A stretch of DNA of 40,589 nt, taken from Rhodovibrionaceae bacterium. Its GTDB lineage: Bacteria > Pseudomonadota > Alphaproteobacteria > Kiloniellales > DSM-21159. Every line of letters begins with the position of its first letter. The stretch's first letter is position 1. Both the position numbers and the translations under genes were made by a program. Shown here piece after piece: positions 24,568 to 32,778 of the stretch. Under the pieces are notes generated by a model. The model saw nothing but the letters and a program-made list of their open reading frames with translations, did no database searches and had not been told where the DNA came from. The stretch spans positions 1 to 40,589 of the forward strand of contig JANQPZ010000288.1 in the NCBI GenBank assembly GCA_028285215.1, read 5' to 3'.

Positions 24568-25929
24568 TTACTCTGCCGGGACCGTGGTGAGGCGACCCGC
24601 CGGGTCAGGCGACGGCCCCAGCCCTTCGCCTCTCGCCGCCTTGCGCGCCAGATGGAGCAGCACGCCGACGTAGGCGGCCAGCAGCAGGCCGTAGACCGCC
24701 AGGTAGAGGGTCAGCGAGCCGGCAATGATTGGCGCGGCGACCGAGGAAACGGCATCGGCGGTCCGAAGCACGCCGTCGACCAGCCAAGGCTGCCGTCCGA
24801 TCTCGGTGACGTACCAGCCGGCCAGCGTCGCAATCCAGCCGGAGAAGGTCATGCCAACCAGCCCGCGCAACAGCCAGGGATGAGGTTCCCGCCCGCGGCG
24901 CGTCAGCCAGACACCGGCCCAGGAGACGGCGAGCATCAGCAGCCCCACGCCCACCATGACGCGGAAGGCGAAGAACACAGGAGCGACCGGAGGATGCTCG
25001 CCGACAAAGTCATTGAGACCCGGCACCACGCCCTGCGGATCGTGCTTGAGAATCAAGCTGGCGCCGTAGGGAATCCCGATCTCGAAGCGGTTCTCCCGCG
25101 CCTCCTCGTCTGGTAGGGCGAAGAGCAACAACGGCACGCCGGAGCGGGTTTCCCAGTTGCCTTCCATGGCGGCAACCTTCTGCGGCTGATGCTCGAGCGT
25201 ATTGAGACCATGCAGGTCGCCGACGAAGATCTGTATCGGGATCAACACTGCCGCCATCGTCAGACCGACGCGCAGCGTGGCGCGCAGGGCGGCCGTACGC
25301 TCGCCCAGCAGCCAACGGAACGCCGAGAGGCCGGCAATCAGGAAGGCGACCGTCAGCCCCGAGGCCAGCAGCATGTGCGTCAGGCGGTAAGGGAAAGACG
25401 GATTGAAGATGATCGCCAGCCAATCGGTGGCATGCACGACTCCGTCGCGCAGCTCGAAACCGTCCGGGGTATGCATCCAGGAATTCAGGGCCAGGATCCA
25501 GAAGGCCGACATGGTCGTCCCGACGGCGACCAGGAAGGTCGCAAGGGTATGCAGCCAGTTCGGCACGCGCCGGGTCCCGAACAGCATGATCCCGATGAAC
25601 ACGGCCTCCAGGAAGAAGGCGGTGATCACCTCATAGGCCAGCAGCGGCCCCGCGACGTTACCGACCGTCTCCATGAAGCCCGGCCAGTTGGTGCCGAACT
25701 GGAAGGACATGGTGATGCCGGACACCACGCCCATGGCGAAGGACAGCGCGAAGACCTTCACCCAGAAGCGATAGGCCTCCATCCATTTCTCGTCGCCGCT
25801 GCGCCGATAGGCCAGTTTGAAGCCGAGCAGAACCCAACCGAGCGCGATGGTGATGGTCGGGAAGAGAATGTGAAAGGAGATATTGGCGGCGAATTGAATG
25901 CGCGCCAGCGTGACGGGGTCGAGGTCCAT
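24568..25929 (-). CDS. cydA: Cytochrome bd-type quinol oxidase subunit I, short Q-loop (CioA-like)
   Basis: This 453-residue heme-binding subunit carries the N-terminal stretch ARIQFAANISFHILFPTITIALGW with the heme-ligand His at residue 20. The GWIATLAGWYVTEIGRQPW motif of all CydA proteins is present near residue 385. The Q-loop between helices 6 and 7 (from VGDLHGLNTLEHQPQKVAA on) lacks the long insert of the E. coli enzyme, the usual mark of cyanide-insensitive bd oxidases. AGGAG at 7 bases precedes the ATG at 25927-25929. It follows the GbsR-like regulator by 27 bases, so regulator, cydA and cydB are probably one transcript. The oxidase supports respiration at low oxygen or under sulfide, NO or cyanide stress; the persulfide operon nearby fits that. 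Confidence 0.95.
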   Translation of the reverse strand: MDLDPVTLARIQFAANISFHILFPTITIALGWVLLGFKLAYRRSGDEKWMEAYRFWVKVFALSFAMGVVSGITMSFQFGTNWPGFMETVGNVAGPLLAYEVITAFFLEAVFIGIMLFGTRRVPNWLHTLATFLVAVGTTMSAFWILALNSWMHTPDGFELRDGVVHATDWLAIIFNPSFPYRLTHMLLASGLTVAFLIAGLSAFRWLLGERTAALRATLRVGLTMAAVLIPIQIFVGDLHGLNTLEHQPQKVAAMEGNWETRSGVPLLLFALPDEEARENRFEIGIPYGASLILKHDPQGVVPGLNDFVGEHPPVAPVFFAFRVMVGVGLLMLAVSWAGVWLTRRGREPHPWLLRGLVGMTFSGWIATLAGWYVTEIGRQPWLVDGVLRTADAVSSVAAPIIAGSLTLYLAVYGLLLAAYVGVLLHLARKAARGEGLGPSPDPAGRLTTVPAE

Positions 25930-25956
25930 AACTGCGCTCCTAAGCCTTTTGCGCCC

Positions 25957-26544
25957 CTAACCTTCTGCGCCCTGTTTGCTTCCCGGCTTGCCCTTCCGTC
26001 CCGGCAGCAGGGTCAGGCGGTCTTTCATCTCAAGGATCTTCTGAACCCGCGCACCGAGGCTGAGCAGCTGCACCAAGCGCTCGGTTTCCAGCCGCTGCAC
26101 GTCGTCGTACCAGCGCGTCAACAGCTCGATCAGCTCGTGCATCTCACGCATGCGCGCCTGGGCGTGGCGCTCTTCCTCCGACGCAGGCTCGCTCAGCAGC
26201 GTTTCGCGCAGCAGCGACAAGGTCGGATCGATCTCCCGCTTCTTGCGCTCCTCCACCAGAGTGCGGACGATCTGCCAAAGATCGTCAGGGGTGGTGAAGT
26301 AGTCGCGGCGATCGTCCGGCAGGTGCCGCAAGCGCACAAGATTCCAGGCCTGCAGCTCCTTCAGCCCGATCGAGACGTTGGAACGGGAAAAACCCAGCTT
26401 TTCAACGATCTGGTCGGCGCAGAGCGGCGCGGGGGAGAGGAACAGCAGAGCATAGATCTGCCCGACCGTGCGGTTGATGCCCCAACGGCTGCCCATCTCC
26501 CCGAAATGCAGCACGAAGGTTTGGATCAAGGGGGGAAGATTCAT
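25957..26544 (-). CDS. GbsR/MarR-family transcriptional regulator of the cyd operon
   Basis: This 195-residue regulator has a MarR-type winged helix (residues 15-95): VGQIYALLFLSPAPLCADQIVEKLGFSRSNVSIGLKELQAW is the DNA-binding helix pair, followed by a wing with LPDDRRDYFTTPDDLW. The C-terminal part (from about residue 95) is helical and rich in Glu, Arg and Leu, likely for dimerisation. The start at 26542-26544 has the ribosome site AGGG at 5 bases. The frame is open upstream, but that DNA is the promoter and operator. It leads the cydA-cydB operon and should be autoregulated through the palindrome 11 bases before its ATG. The signal (redox state, oxygen, an osmolyte) is not evident. Confidence 0.88.
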   Translation of the reverse strand: MNLPPLIQTFVLHFGEMGSRWGINRTVGQIYALLFLSPAPLCADQIVEKLGFSRSNVSIGLKELQAWNLVRLRHLPDDRRDYFTTPDDLWQIVRTLVEERKKREIDPTLSLLRETLLSEPASEEERHAQARMREMHELIELLTRWYDDVQRLETERLVQLLSLGARVQKILEMKDRLTLLPGRKGKPGSKQGAEG

Positions 26545-26554
26545 GATTTCCCTA

Positions 26555-26576
26555 AATTTCAGAAATTTCTGAAATT
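26555..26576. promoter_or_regulatory. Perfect 22-base nested palindrome, operator for the GbsR-like regulator
   Basis: The 22-base perfect palindrome contains TTTCAGAAATTTCTGAAA flanked by AA and TT. It is made of two adjacent 9-base units, TTTCAGAAA and TTTCTGAAA, each itself an inverted repeat of TTTC. This gives four half-sites spaced evenly, enough for two dimers. It lies between the likely -10 box and the ribosome site of the regulator-cydAB operon, a repressing position. Confidence 0.7.
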
Positions 26577-26604
26577 CATATAACTGACTTGAGGACTGGG
26601 ACAA
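26577..26604 (-). promoter_or_regulatory. Promoter of the regulator-cydA-cydB operon
   Basis: On the minus strand TTGTCC (26599-26604) and TATATG (26577-26582) or TTATAT (26578-26583) are spaced by 16 or 15 bases, a plausible sigma-70 promoter. The -10 box abuts the palindromic operator. Assigned by eye only. Confidence 0.4.
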
Positions 26605-26686
26605 GTCCTGGAATGCGTCCAAACTGCGGCTTGCTGCCACAGCAGGCCAGGACGACGCGATCAAACGCGGGGTAGCGACCCTTGGC

Positions 26687-27931
26687 CTAGTCGCCCTCCG
26701 ACCGATGCCGCTCTCCCTCTTCCGGCCTCAGGCCGTAGGGTTCGACCAGCTTCCAAACATGATCGGGGATCATCGACTTCATGCGCCGCGGTTCCCGGCG
26801 GCGCAGGTGGGCGACCGTCTCGATCGCCTTCATCTCGACACGGGCCCGCGCGAACTCCAGGCCCCGCGGGCCGATCCTCGGCATCAGCTTGGCGACCAGG
26901 GGGCGCAGCCAATTGGGCGTGCCGCGCAGGGGCAGGCCACCGGCAGCTCGCAGAGTGTTCTTCAGAAAACCCTTCACCGGCCCAGCGCGCTTGCCGGCGC
27001 TGCCCGGCTCGCTGAGCGTCACCTCGCCGGCGAGGCAGTCCAGCAGTTCCTCGCCGCGCCGGTTACGCACCAGCAGCCACTGCTCGCCCTCGCCGCCCAT
27101 GTAGCCGACAGTCAGGTCGGCCAGCACGTTGGTGTAGTCCACGCAGGTGCGGCAGGTCAGGGGGAAGAAGTCGCTCGGCAGCTTGGAGATCGGCAGTTGC
27201 AGGAAGGGAATCTCGCGCTTCGCGCCGTCGGCGAAGCGCAGTTCCACGTGATAGTCGGGGCGAAACTCCAGATAGGTGATCGTCTCCGGCCGATCCGACA
27301 ACAGCGAAAGGAACCGGTGAAAATTCTCGGTCGTGGTGTTGTCGGAGCAGGGCGTGCCGAGGACATAAAGCCGGTCGAACCCCAGCTCCGCCTCCAGCGC
27401 GCGCAAGGCATAGACCTGGCAGGGAATACCGATGACTGCCAGGCGGCGATAGCCGCGCGCCTTTGCCGGCTCCAGCAGCGCCAGCAGCGGCGCGTAGCCC
27501 ATCCGCATGCCGCGGCACTGGGCCATGGCCTCCGGCCGGGTCACCAGCACCGGGCGCGGCCGCCAGGAGTCCTCCGGATCGGGCGCCATGGTCAGCACCG
27601 CATCGACGGTCCCCTGCTCCAGCAGCCGCTCCCCGATCCGCGTTGCAATGCCGGTCCACTGCGCGCCCGGCCGCGGCTGCCTCAGGGCGGCCCGCAGCAT
27701 TCGGCGGTAGGGACCGAAATGCAGTTCGTCGGGACGCCCGGGGTCGCGCGCCCGTCCGTGCACCTGGGCCTCCAGGCGTGGATAGTCGGGCGCGATGAAC
27801 TGGCAGGCCTGGCCGCAGCGTTTTGGCTGGTCGCTGCGCGAGATACCGCAATCGGTACAGAGATCGCGATGCTCGGCCTTGCGCACCGCAGGCGACCACA
27901 AGGCCGGGATCAAATCGCCTTCGGGACTCAT
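26687..27931 (-). CDS. FrhB/HCAR/BciB-family iron-sulfur flavoprotein (F420 hydrogenase beta-subunit-like)
   Basis: This protein of about 414 residues belongs to the coenzyme F420 hydrogenase/dehydrogenase beta-subunit superfamily. An N-terminal cysteine cluster, CTDCGISRSDQPKRCGQAC, and a later pair in FFPLTCRTCVDYTNVLADLTVGYMG would hold 4Fe-4S centres. IGIPCQVYALRALEAELGFDRLYVLGTPCSDN is the typical flavin-domain core. Relatives include ferredoxin-dependent 8-vinyl reductase BciB and 7-hydroxymethyl chlorophyll a reductase. No other photosynthesis gene is in the window, so a chlorophyll role is not supported by context. The ATG at 27929-27931 is used; an in-frame GTG at 27947-27949 would add six residues. 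It stands alone between the cyd operon and the DUF1127 gene. Confidence 0.82.
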   Translation of the reverse strand: MSPEGDLIPALWSPAVRKAEHRDLCTDCGISRSDQPKRCGQACQFIAPDYPRLEAQVHGRARDPGRPDELHFGPYRRMLRAALRQPRPGAQWTGIATRIGERLLEQGTVDAVLTMAPDPEDSWRPRPVLVTRPEAMAQCRGMRMGYAPLLALLEPAKARGYRRLAVIGIPCQVYALRALEAELGFDRLYVLGTPCSDNTTTENFHRFLSLLSDRPETITYLEFRPDYHVELRFADGAKREIPFLQLPISKLPSDFFPLTCRTCVDYTNVLADLTVGYMGGEGEQWLLVRNRRGEELLDCLAGEVTLSEPGSAGKRAGPVKGFLKNTLRAAGGLPLRGTPNWLRPLVAKLMPRIGPRGLEFARARVEMKAIETVAHLRRREPRRMKSMIPDHVWKLVEPYGLRPEEGERHRSEGD

Positions 27932-28016
27932 GAGACCGTACCGCCCCACTCGCTAGACGCATCGTCTGGACGGCATTAACTGTAAAGCTTAATTGACAAC
28001 AAGGCCAGTCCGGCGA

Positions 28017-28048
28017 GGGGCGGTGCCGTCTTCGGTGCGCACCGCCCC
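28017..28048. terminator. GC-rich hairpin downstream of the DUF1127 gene
   Basis: GGGGCGGTGC (28017-28026) and GCACCGCCCC (28039-28048) form a perfect 10-base stem with a 12-base loop. It lies 57 bases past the DUF1127 stop codon and before the FrhB-like gene on the same strand. A strong hairpin is evident but no T-run follows, so termination is likely but unproven. Confidence 0.5.
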
Positions 28049-28104
28049 CGAGCAGGCCGTCAAGCCGGATGGCTTTGGATCGACTTGCTTGCGTCTAACG
28101 CACC

Positions 28105-28533
28105 TCAACCACAGCAAGCCTTCGAGTCCCTTTGCTTGGCAACCAAGCGCCCCTCACGCACAGCCTGCCCAACAGCCAGAGCGGTTTCGCGCGAAAACCA
28201 CGCGGGTGGCGCCCAGATAGTCTTCGGGCGTCGCGGTTCGGACTTTTCATTCGACGCCCGCTCGACCAAGTCGCCGGCGATACTGCGGATCTCGCTCCGA
28301 TGAATGCCCAGGTCCGCAAGCGCCCGGTCGCTGAGCAGTTGCAGTTCGCGCACCGTGCCGGCTTCGGCCCGGCGGCGCGCACCCGCCTCGGACCAAGCCC
28401 TGAAGCTCTTGCCGATGGCCCGGCCAAGCGACCCAATTGCCTGCCAGGCTGCCGCCGAGCGCTCTTGCGTCGCTGCCTGCAGTCGCCGATTTGCCTTAGG
28501 CTCCGAAAGTAGCCAGACCATATGAAAGAGCAT
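28105..28533 (-). CDS. DUF1127-domain protein, unusually long
   Basis: This 142-residue protein carries a DUF1127 domain: VRELQLLSDRALADLGIHRSEIRSIA at about residues 64-89, where the YjiS-like (R/D)L.DIG(L/I)xRxEI core is clear. Most DUF1127 proteins are 45-100 residues with the domain near the end. This one has about 60 residues of basic and Ala-rich sequence before it and about 50 after it (PKTIWAPPAWFSRETALAVG...), with no recognised domain. In alphaproteobacteria short DUF1127 proteins have been linked to RNA metabolism and phosphate or carbon responses; whether this long form shares that is unknown. The ATG at 28531-28533 has GGAG at 7 bases. It is divergent from the LysR gene. Confidence 0.8.
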   Translation of the reverse strand: MLFHMVWLLSEPKANRRLQAATQERSAAAWQAIGSLGRAIGKSFRAWSEAGARRRAEAGTVRELQLLSDRALADLGIHRSEIRSIAGDLVERASNEKSEPRRPKTIWAPPAWFSRETALAVGQAVREGRLVAKQRDSKACCG

Positions 28534-28560
28534 TTTCGATCTCCACCTCAATATTTGTCG

Positions 28561-28577
28561 ATCAATGATCCATTGAT
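28561..28577. promoter_or_regulatory. Inverted repeat in the DUF1127/LysR divergent gap
   Basis: ATCAAT (28561-28566) and ATTGAT (28572-28577) form a perfect inverted repeat with a 5-base spacer. It lies 28 bases upstream of the DUF1127 ATG and within the 212-base divergent gap. The size and AT-rich arms suit a LysR-type recognition site. The rest of the gap is AT-richer; TTGAAC and TATTTT at 18-base spacing (about 28626-28655) could be the LysR promoter. Confidence 0.4.
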
Positions 28578-28745
28578 GACAAGATTTCATGGCTGCTATG
28601 CTTACGATTACGCTCAAGCTTTGTCCTTGAACGACTTGACGATAACTTGCTATTTTCCGACTGCTGCGACAAACGAGTAATCCTCCGCCGCGGCGATAGA
28701 AAATCTCAGCCACCCTCTCCGACAGCCTTCAAAGATCGTTCAGCC

Positions 28746-29681
28746 ATGGCCCGACGTCTTCTGCCTCTCAACGGCCTGCGGGCCTTCGAGGCCTCCGCCC
28801 GTCACCTCAGCTTCAAGGCCGCCGCCGAGGAACTGAACGTCACCCCGGCGGCGATCAGCCATCAGGTGAAGGCGCTGGAAGACATGATCGGGCAGAAGCT
28901 GTTCCGCCGGCTGACCCGACAGCTGGTGCTGACCGAGGCGGCGCAGCTGACGTTGCCCGACCTTCAGCAGGGGTTCGAGCATCTGTCCCGCGCCTGCCGG
29001 ATCCTGGAGTCGAAGACGGAGGAGGGCATCCTGACCATCAGCGTCGCACCCTCCTTCGGCGCCAAGTGGCTGGTTCCACGGCTGGTCGGATTTCAGGAAG
29101 CCCATCCGGAGATCGAGGTGCGGATCGCCGGCGCCGATCATCTGGTCGACTTCGATGCCGAGGACGTTGACGCCGGCGTGCGCTATGGGCGCGGCGACTA
29201 CGAGGGGCTGCACGTCGACCGGCTCTTCACCGTCTCGGTGCTGCCGGTCTGCTGCCCTTCGCTCACGCGTGGGGAGATGCCCCTGCGCCAGCCCGCCGAC
29301 CTGCGCCACCACACCCTGCTCCACCTTTCCTCTTTCCAACCGAACGAAGCCTCCCCGGCCTGGGGCATGTGGCTGAAGGCTGCGGGGCTGGACGGCATCG
29401 ACCCGAATCGCGGCCCGAAGTTCAACGCCTCGGCGCTGGTGGTCGAGGCCGCCCTGGCCGGCCAAGGCGTGGCACTGGTCGACGATACGGTCGTGGCTGC
29501 CGAGATGGCTTCGGGCCGCCTCGTGCGGCTGTTCAGCGATCAGGAACTGATGAAGACACAGTTCAGCTACTACCTGGTCTACCCGCTCGACCGCGCCGGC
29601 AGCCGCAAGATCGAGCTCTTCCGCGACTGGATTCTGGGCGAGGCTTGCCGCTTCCGCTCCGGCAACGCAGAGAACATGTGA
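28746..29681 (+). CDS. LysR-family regulator, GcvA-like
   Basis: This 311-residue regulator starts MARRLLPLNGLRAFEASARH and continues LSFKAAAEELNVTPAAISHQ, the very characteristic helix-turn-helix of the GcvA subgroup. The effector domain follows from about residue 90 (LTISVAPSFGAKWLVPRLVGFQ, VDAGVRYGRGDYEGL). E. coli GcvA controls the glycine cleavage system, but the subgroup regulates many amine and beta-lactamase genes, so the target is not fixed. The ATG at 28746 is chosen because the family start fits; the frame is open 33 codons upstream without family character. The YcaQ-type gene begins 9 bases after its stop, so the two may be co-transcribed. Confidence 0.93.
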   Translation: MARRLLPLNGLRAFEASARHLSFKAAAEELNVTPAAISHQVKALEDMIGQKLFRRLTRQLVLTEAAQLTLPDLQQGFEHLSRACRILESKTEEGILTISVAPSFGAKWLVPRLVGFQEAHPEIEVRIAGADHLVDFDAEDVDAGVRYGRGDYEGLHVDRLFTVSVLPVCCPSLTRGEMPLRQPADLRHHTLLHLSSFQPNEASPAWGMWLKAAGLDGIDPNRGPKFNASALVVEAALAGQGVALVDDTVVAAEMASGRLVRLFSDQELMKTQFSYYLVYPLDRAGSRKIELFRDWILGEACRFRSGNAENM

Positions 29682-29690
29682 ACGGGCATC

Positions 29691-30905
29691 GTGACCTTGC
29701 GACTCTCAAACCGCCAAGCCCGCCGGCTGTTTCTGCAGCATCACGGCCTCTGCGATCCGCCCGGCGGCCGGTTGAGCGGCCCGGCTCTGCTGTCGCTGGT
29801 GCGGAACCTGGGGTTCGTGCAGGTCGATAGCATCCGCACGGTCGAGCGCGCTCATCACATGATCCTTTTCACGCGGAGGAGCAGCTACCGCCCCAAACAG
29901 CTCGATCGGCTGCTGGAGCGCGAGCGCAGCCTGTTCGAGAACTGGACCCACGACGCCGCGGTGATCCCCACCGAATTCTATCCGATCTGGCAGCGGCGCT
30001 TCGCGCGCGAGGAGGCCCGCCTCTCCCAGCGCTGGCAACGCTGGCGCGGCGAGACCTTCGTGCAGAAGCTCGAGGAGGTGCTCGCGCATGTCGAGCGTCA
30101 CGGCGCGGTGCGCAGCGGGCACCTGCGCGAGGAGGGGCAGGGAAACGGTCAGGGCTGGTGGGACTGGGCGCCCTCCAAGACGGCCTTGGAGTATCTCTGG
30201 CGGACCGGCCGGCTGGCAGTCGCTGGACGCGAGGGGTTCCAGAAGGTCTACGATCTGACGGAAAGGGTGATCCCGGCCGTTCACCGGGCCCCGGATGTCG
30301 TACCGGATGACGCCGGTCTGGTGGACTGGGCCTGCCGCAGTGCCCTGGACCGCCTGGGCTTCGCCACGCCCGGCGAGTTGGCGCGCTTCTGGGACGGCAT
30401 TACCCCGGCCGAGGCGACGGACTGGTGCAGGGCGCAAGGCAACGATCTGCGTGTGGTGGAGATCGCGGGCGCCCAGGACGCGCGCCCGCGCCAGGCCTAT
30501 GCCTGGGCGGACATAGAAGACCGCCTGGCCGAGACACCGCCGCCGCCCGGCCGGCTACGCGTGCTCAGCCCCTTCGATCCCCTGCTTCGCGATCGGCAGC
30601 GCACCGAGCGGCTGTTCGGTTTTTCCTTCCGGATCGAAGTTTTCGTACCCGCCGCGCAGCGCCGTTTCGGCTACTACGTCTTTCCCTTGTTGGAGGGCGA
30701 CCGCCTGATCGGCCGTCTCGACATGAAAGCGGATCGGGAGGCCGATGCCCTGACCGTTACCGCTCTCTGGCCGGAGGGGCGCCTGCGTCTCACCAAGCCG
30801 AGGCTGAAGAAGCTGGAAGCCGAACTGGAGCGGCTTCGAGGTTTCGCCGGCTGCGCGACGCTGCGGTTCGAAAACGGATGGCAACGCGCCCCGGCCGAGG
30901 CATAG
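29691..30905 (+). CDS. YcaQ/AlkX-type winged-helix DNA glycosylase
   Basis: This 404-residue protein is of the HTH_42 family, which includes AlkZ and YcaQ (AlkX), glycosylases that unhook interstrand crosslinks or alkylated bases. Residues 44-46 read QVD in GFVQVDSI, the Q-x-D catalytic motif of the YcaQ branch rather than the Q-x-Q of AlkZ. Other family stretches are NWTHDAAVIPTEFYP, the GRLAVAGREGFQKVYDLTERVIP winged-helix region and VLSPFDPLLRDRQRTERLFGFSFRIEVFVPA near the end. The start is the GTG at 29691. It follows the LysR gene by 9 bases on the same strand. The function is genome maintenance and appears unrelated to its neighbours. Confidence 0.88.
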   Translation: MTLRLSNRQARRLFLQHHGLCDPPGGRLSGPALLSLVRNLGFVQVDSIRTVERAHHMILFTRRSSYRPKQLDRLLERERSLFENWTHDAAVIPTEFYPIWQRRFAREEARLSQRWQRWRGETFVQKLEEVLAHVERHGAVRSGHLREEGQGNGQGWWDWAPSKTALEYLWRTGRLAVAGREGFQKVYDLTERVIPAVHRAPDVVPDDAGLVDWACRSALDRLGFATPGELARFWDGITPAEATDWCRAQGNDLRVVEIAGAQDARPRQAYAWADIEDRLAETPPPPGRLRVLSPFDPLLRDRQRTERLFGFSFRIEVFVPAAQRRFGYYVFPLLEGDRLIGRLDMKADREADALTVTALWPEGRLRLTKPRLKKLEAELERLRGFAGCATLRFENGWQRAPAEA

Positions 30906-31012
30906 GGCAACCCGGCTGAGCCAGGCAGAGAAAGGGACGCAATTTTCGCCAAGACAGATGTTCCGGAGCCCGCAGTAGGTTGGTGTTCGGGTTCCCTTCA
31001 CAGGAGTGCATC

Positions 31013-31810
31013 TTGGCGGCAACCAGCGAAACTCGGGCGCGCTTCGCGGGCAAGCGCGTTCTTATCAGCGGCGGCACCTCGGGCATCGGGCGCGCGGCGG
31101 CCGTGGCCTTCGCCGCGGAAGGCGCGTCCGTGGTGATCGCGGGGCGAAATCGCACGCAGGGCCTGGAGGTGGTGGCGGAGATGGATCGCAAAGGCGCTGG
31201 CGTGAACGGCCAGCACCATTTCCTGCCTTGCGATCTCTTCGAGTCCGGTGCGGCGGACGCCCTGGTCCGAGACGCCGCCGCGCGGCTTGGCGGCCTGGAC
31301 ATCGCCTTCAACAACGCCGGCTATCAGGAGCCGCGCAAGGCATTGGCCGAACAGCCGGACGAAGTCTTCGACCGCGTTTTCGCGGTGAACACCCGTGCCC
31401 TCTTTCAAGCCATGAAGGCCGAGCTGGCCGTCATGCTGCCGCAAGAGGCTAGCGCAGGAGGCTGCGTCATCGTCAACAACGCGTCGGTCAGCGGCGTCCG
31501 CAACCCCAACCCCGGCTTCGCGCTCTACAGCGCCTCCAAGGCCGCAGCTCTCTCTCTGACGCGCGCAGCCGCCATGGAGTACGCCGCCCGGGGCGTGCGC
31601 ATCAACGCCATCTCTCCCGGACGGATCGTCACGCCGATGATGATGAACTCCGGCGTTGCCGATCCCGAGACCATCGCCCAGAGCCTCCCGATCAGGCGCA
31701 TGGGACAGCCGGAAGAGGTGGCCGACACACTGCTGTGGCTGGCTTCGGAGGCCGCCTCCTTCGTGGTCGGTCAGAACATCTGCGTCGACGGCGGCTTCCT
31801 TGCCGCCTGA
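31013..31810 (+). CDS. Short-chain dehydrogenase/reductase (SDR)
   Basis: This 265-residue classical SDR has the cofactor motif SGGTSGIGRAAA near the N-terminus, NNAG after strand 4, the catalytic Ser in NNASVSG, YSASK for Tyr-x-x-x-Lys, and the C-terminal ASFVVGQNICVDGGFLA. It is an NAD(P)-dependent oxidoreductase of a hydroxy or keto substrate. The start is probably the TTG at 31013-31015, which has AGGAG at 6 bases; an in-frame GTG at 30980 has no ribosome site. An AraC regulator follows 77 bases downstream on the same strand and may control it. The substrate cannot be read from sequence. Confidence 0.92.
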   Translation: MAATSETRARFAGKRVLISGGTSGIGRAAAVAFAAEGASVVIAGRNRTQGLEVVAEMDRKGAGVNGQHHFLPCDLFESGAADALVRDAAARLGGLDIAFNNAGYQEPRKALAEQPDEVFDRVFAVNTRALFQAMKAELAVMLPQEASAGGCVIVNNASVSGVRNPNPGFALYSASKAAALSLTRAAAMEYAARGVRINAISPGRIVTPMMMNSGVADPETIAQSLPIRRMGQPEEVADTLLWLASEAASFVVGQNICVDGGFLAA

Positions 31811-31887
31811 GCTTCGCCGAGGCCGAGGACAAGTGGTAGTCTAAAGCAGCGCGAACGGATCCAGGACCAACGCACTCGGACGGAACC

Positions 31888-32748
31888 GTGGAGAAAGTGA
31901 CCGCAGAAAATCGAACCCGCTACTGGCGCAGCCGGCGTCTGCCACGGCTGCGCCTGATGCAGGCGGAGCTCATCGACCACAGTTATCCGCCCCACAGTCA
32001 CGAGGCCTTCGTGATCGCCGCAACCGAAGCCGGCGGCTCGACCTTCTACAGCCGCGGATCGCACCAGACGGCGCGCCCCGGCCGCCTGCTGGTCTTCAAC
32101 CCGCTGGAACCCCACGCCGGCCACCTGAACCACAGCACGGGCTGGCGCTATCGCGCCTTCTATCTGGGCGAGGACGCGCTCACCGACCTCTGTGCGGAGG
32201 CCAGCCTGGAGCGCGGCGTCGGCTTCTGCGATAACGCCATCGACGATCCCGCGCTCGTCGTCGCCTTTCTCGCGCTGCATCGCCGGCTCGACCGTTGCGA
32301 TCCACTGCTGGCAGACGAGCTGCTGCAGCAGAGCTTCGGCGCGCTGTTCCTAACCCATGGCCGGCCCGGCCGCACCGATCCGGAGGAAGCGCTCGACGAC
32401 CGCCGCCTGCGTCTGGCGCTGGAGCTGATGCAGGCGCGCTTCGGGGAGCCGCTGCTTCTGAAGTCGCTTGCCCAGGAAGTCGGACTGACGCCCTTCCAAC
32501 TGATCCGCCGTTTCAAGCGCCGGCTGGGGATGACGCCTTACGCGCGCCTGCTGCAATTCCGCCTGGAGGCCGCAGCCCGGCTGATGCGCCGCGGTGCCGT
32601 GCCGTCCCAGGCCGCGCTGGAGGCCGGCTTCTACGATCAGAGTGCTCTCAACAAGCACTTCAAACGTGCCTTCGGTGTCACGCCGGGCCAGTTCGCCCGT
32701 GCGGAACGGAGCAATTCTCACCAAGATCCCGCCGGCGTCGCATCCTAG
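31888..32748 (+). CDS. AraC-family transcriptional regulator
   Basis: This 286-residue regulator has an N-terminal cupin-like sensing domain (residues 20-105, with PPHSHEAFVIAATEAGGSTF and RPGRLLVFNPLEPHAGHL) and a C-terminal double helix-turn-helix. The latter reads SLAQEVGLTPFQLIRRFKRRLGMTPYARLLQFRLEAA, followed by AALEAGFYDQSALNKHFKRAFGVTPGQFA. The start is the GTG at 31888-31890. It follows the SDR gene and precedes the AlaX gene on the same strand (30-base gap), so its target may be either neighbour or a distant transporter. The effector is unknown. Confidence 0.92.
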   Translation: MEKVTAENRTRYWRSRRLPRLRLMQAELIDHSYPPHSHEAFVIAATEAGGSTFYSRGSHQTARPGRLLVFNPLEPHAGHLNHSTGWRYRAFYLGEDALTDLCAEASLERGVGFCDNAIDDPALVVAFLALHRRLDRCDPLLADELLQQSFGALFLTHGRPGRTDPEEALDDRRLRLALELMQARFGEPLLLKSLAQEVGLTPFQLIRRFKRRLGMTPYARLLQFRLEAAARLMRRGAVPSQAALEAGFYDQSALNKHFKRAFGVTPGQFARAERSNSHQDPAGVAS

Positions 32749-32778
32749 TCTTCGGCGCCCAGTCCGGGAGCTTCGCCG

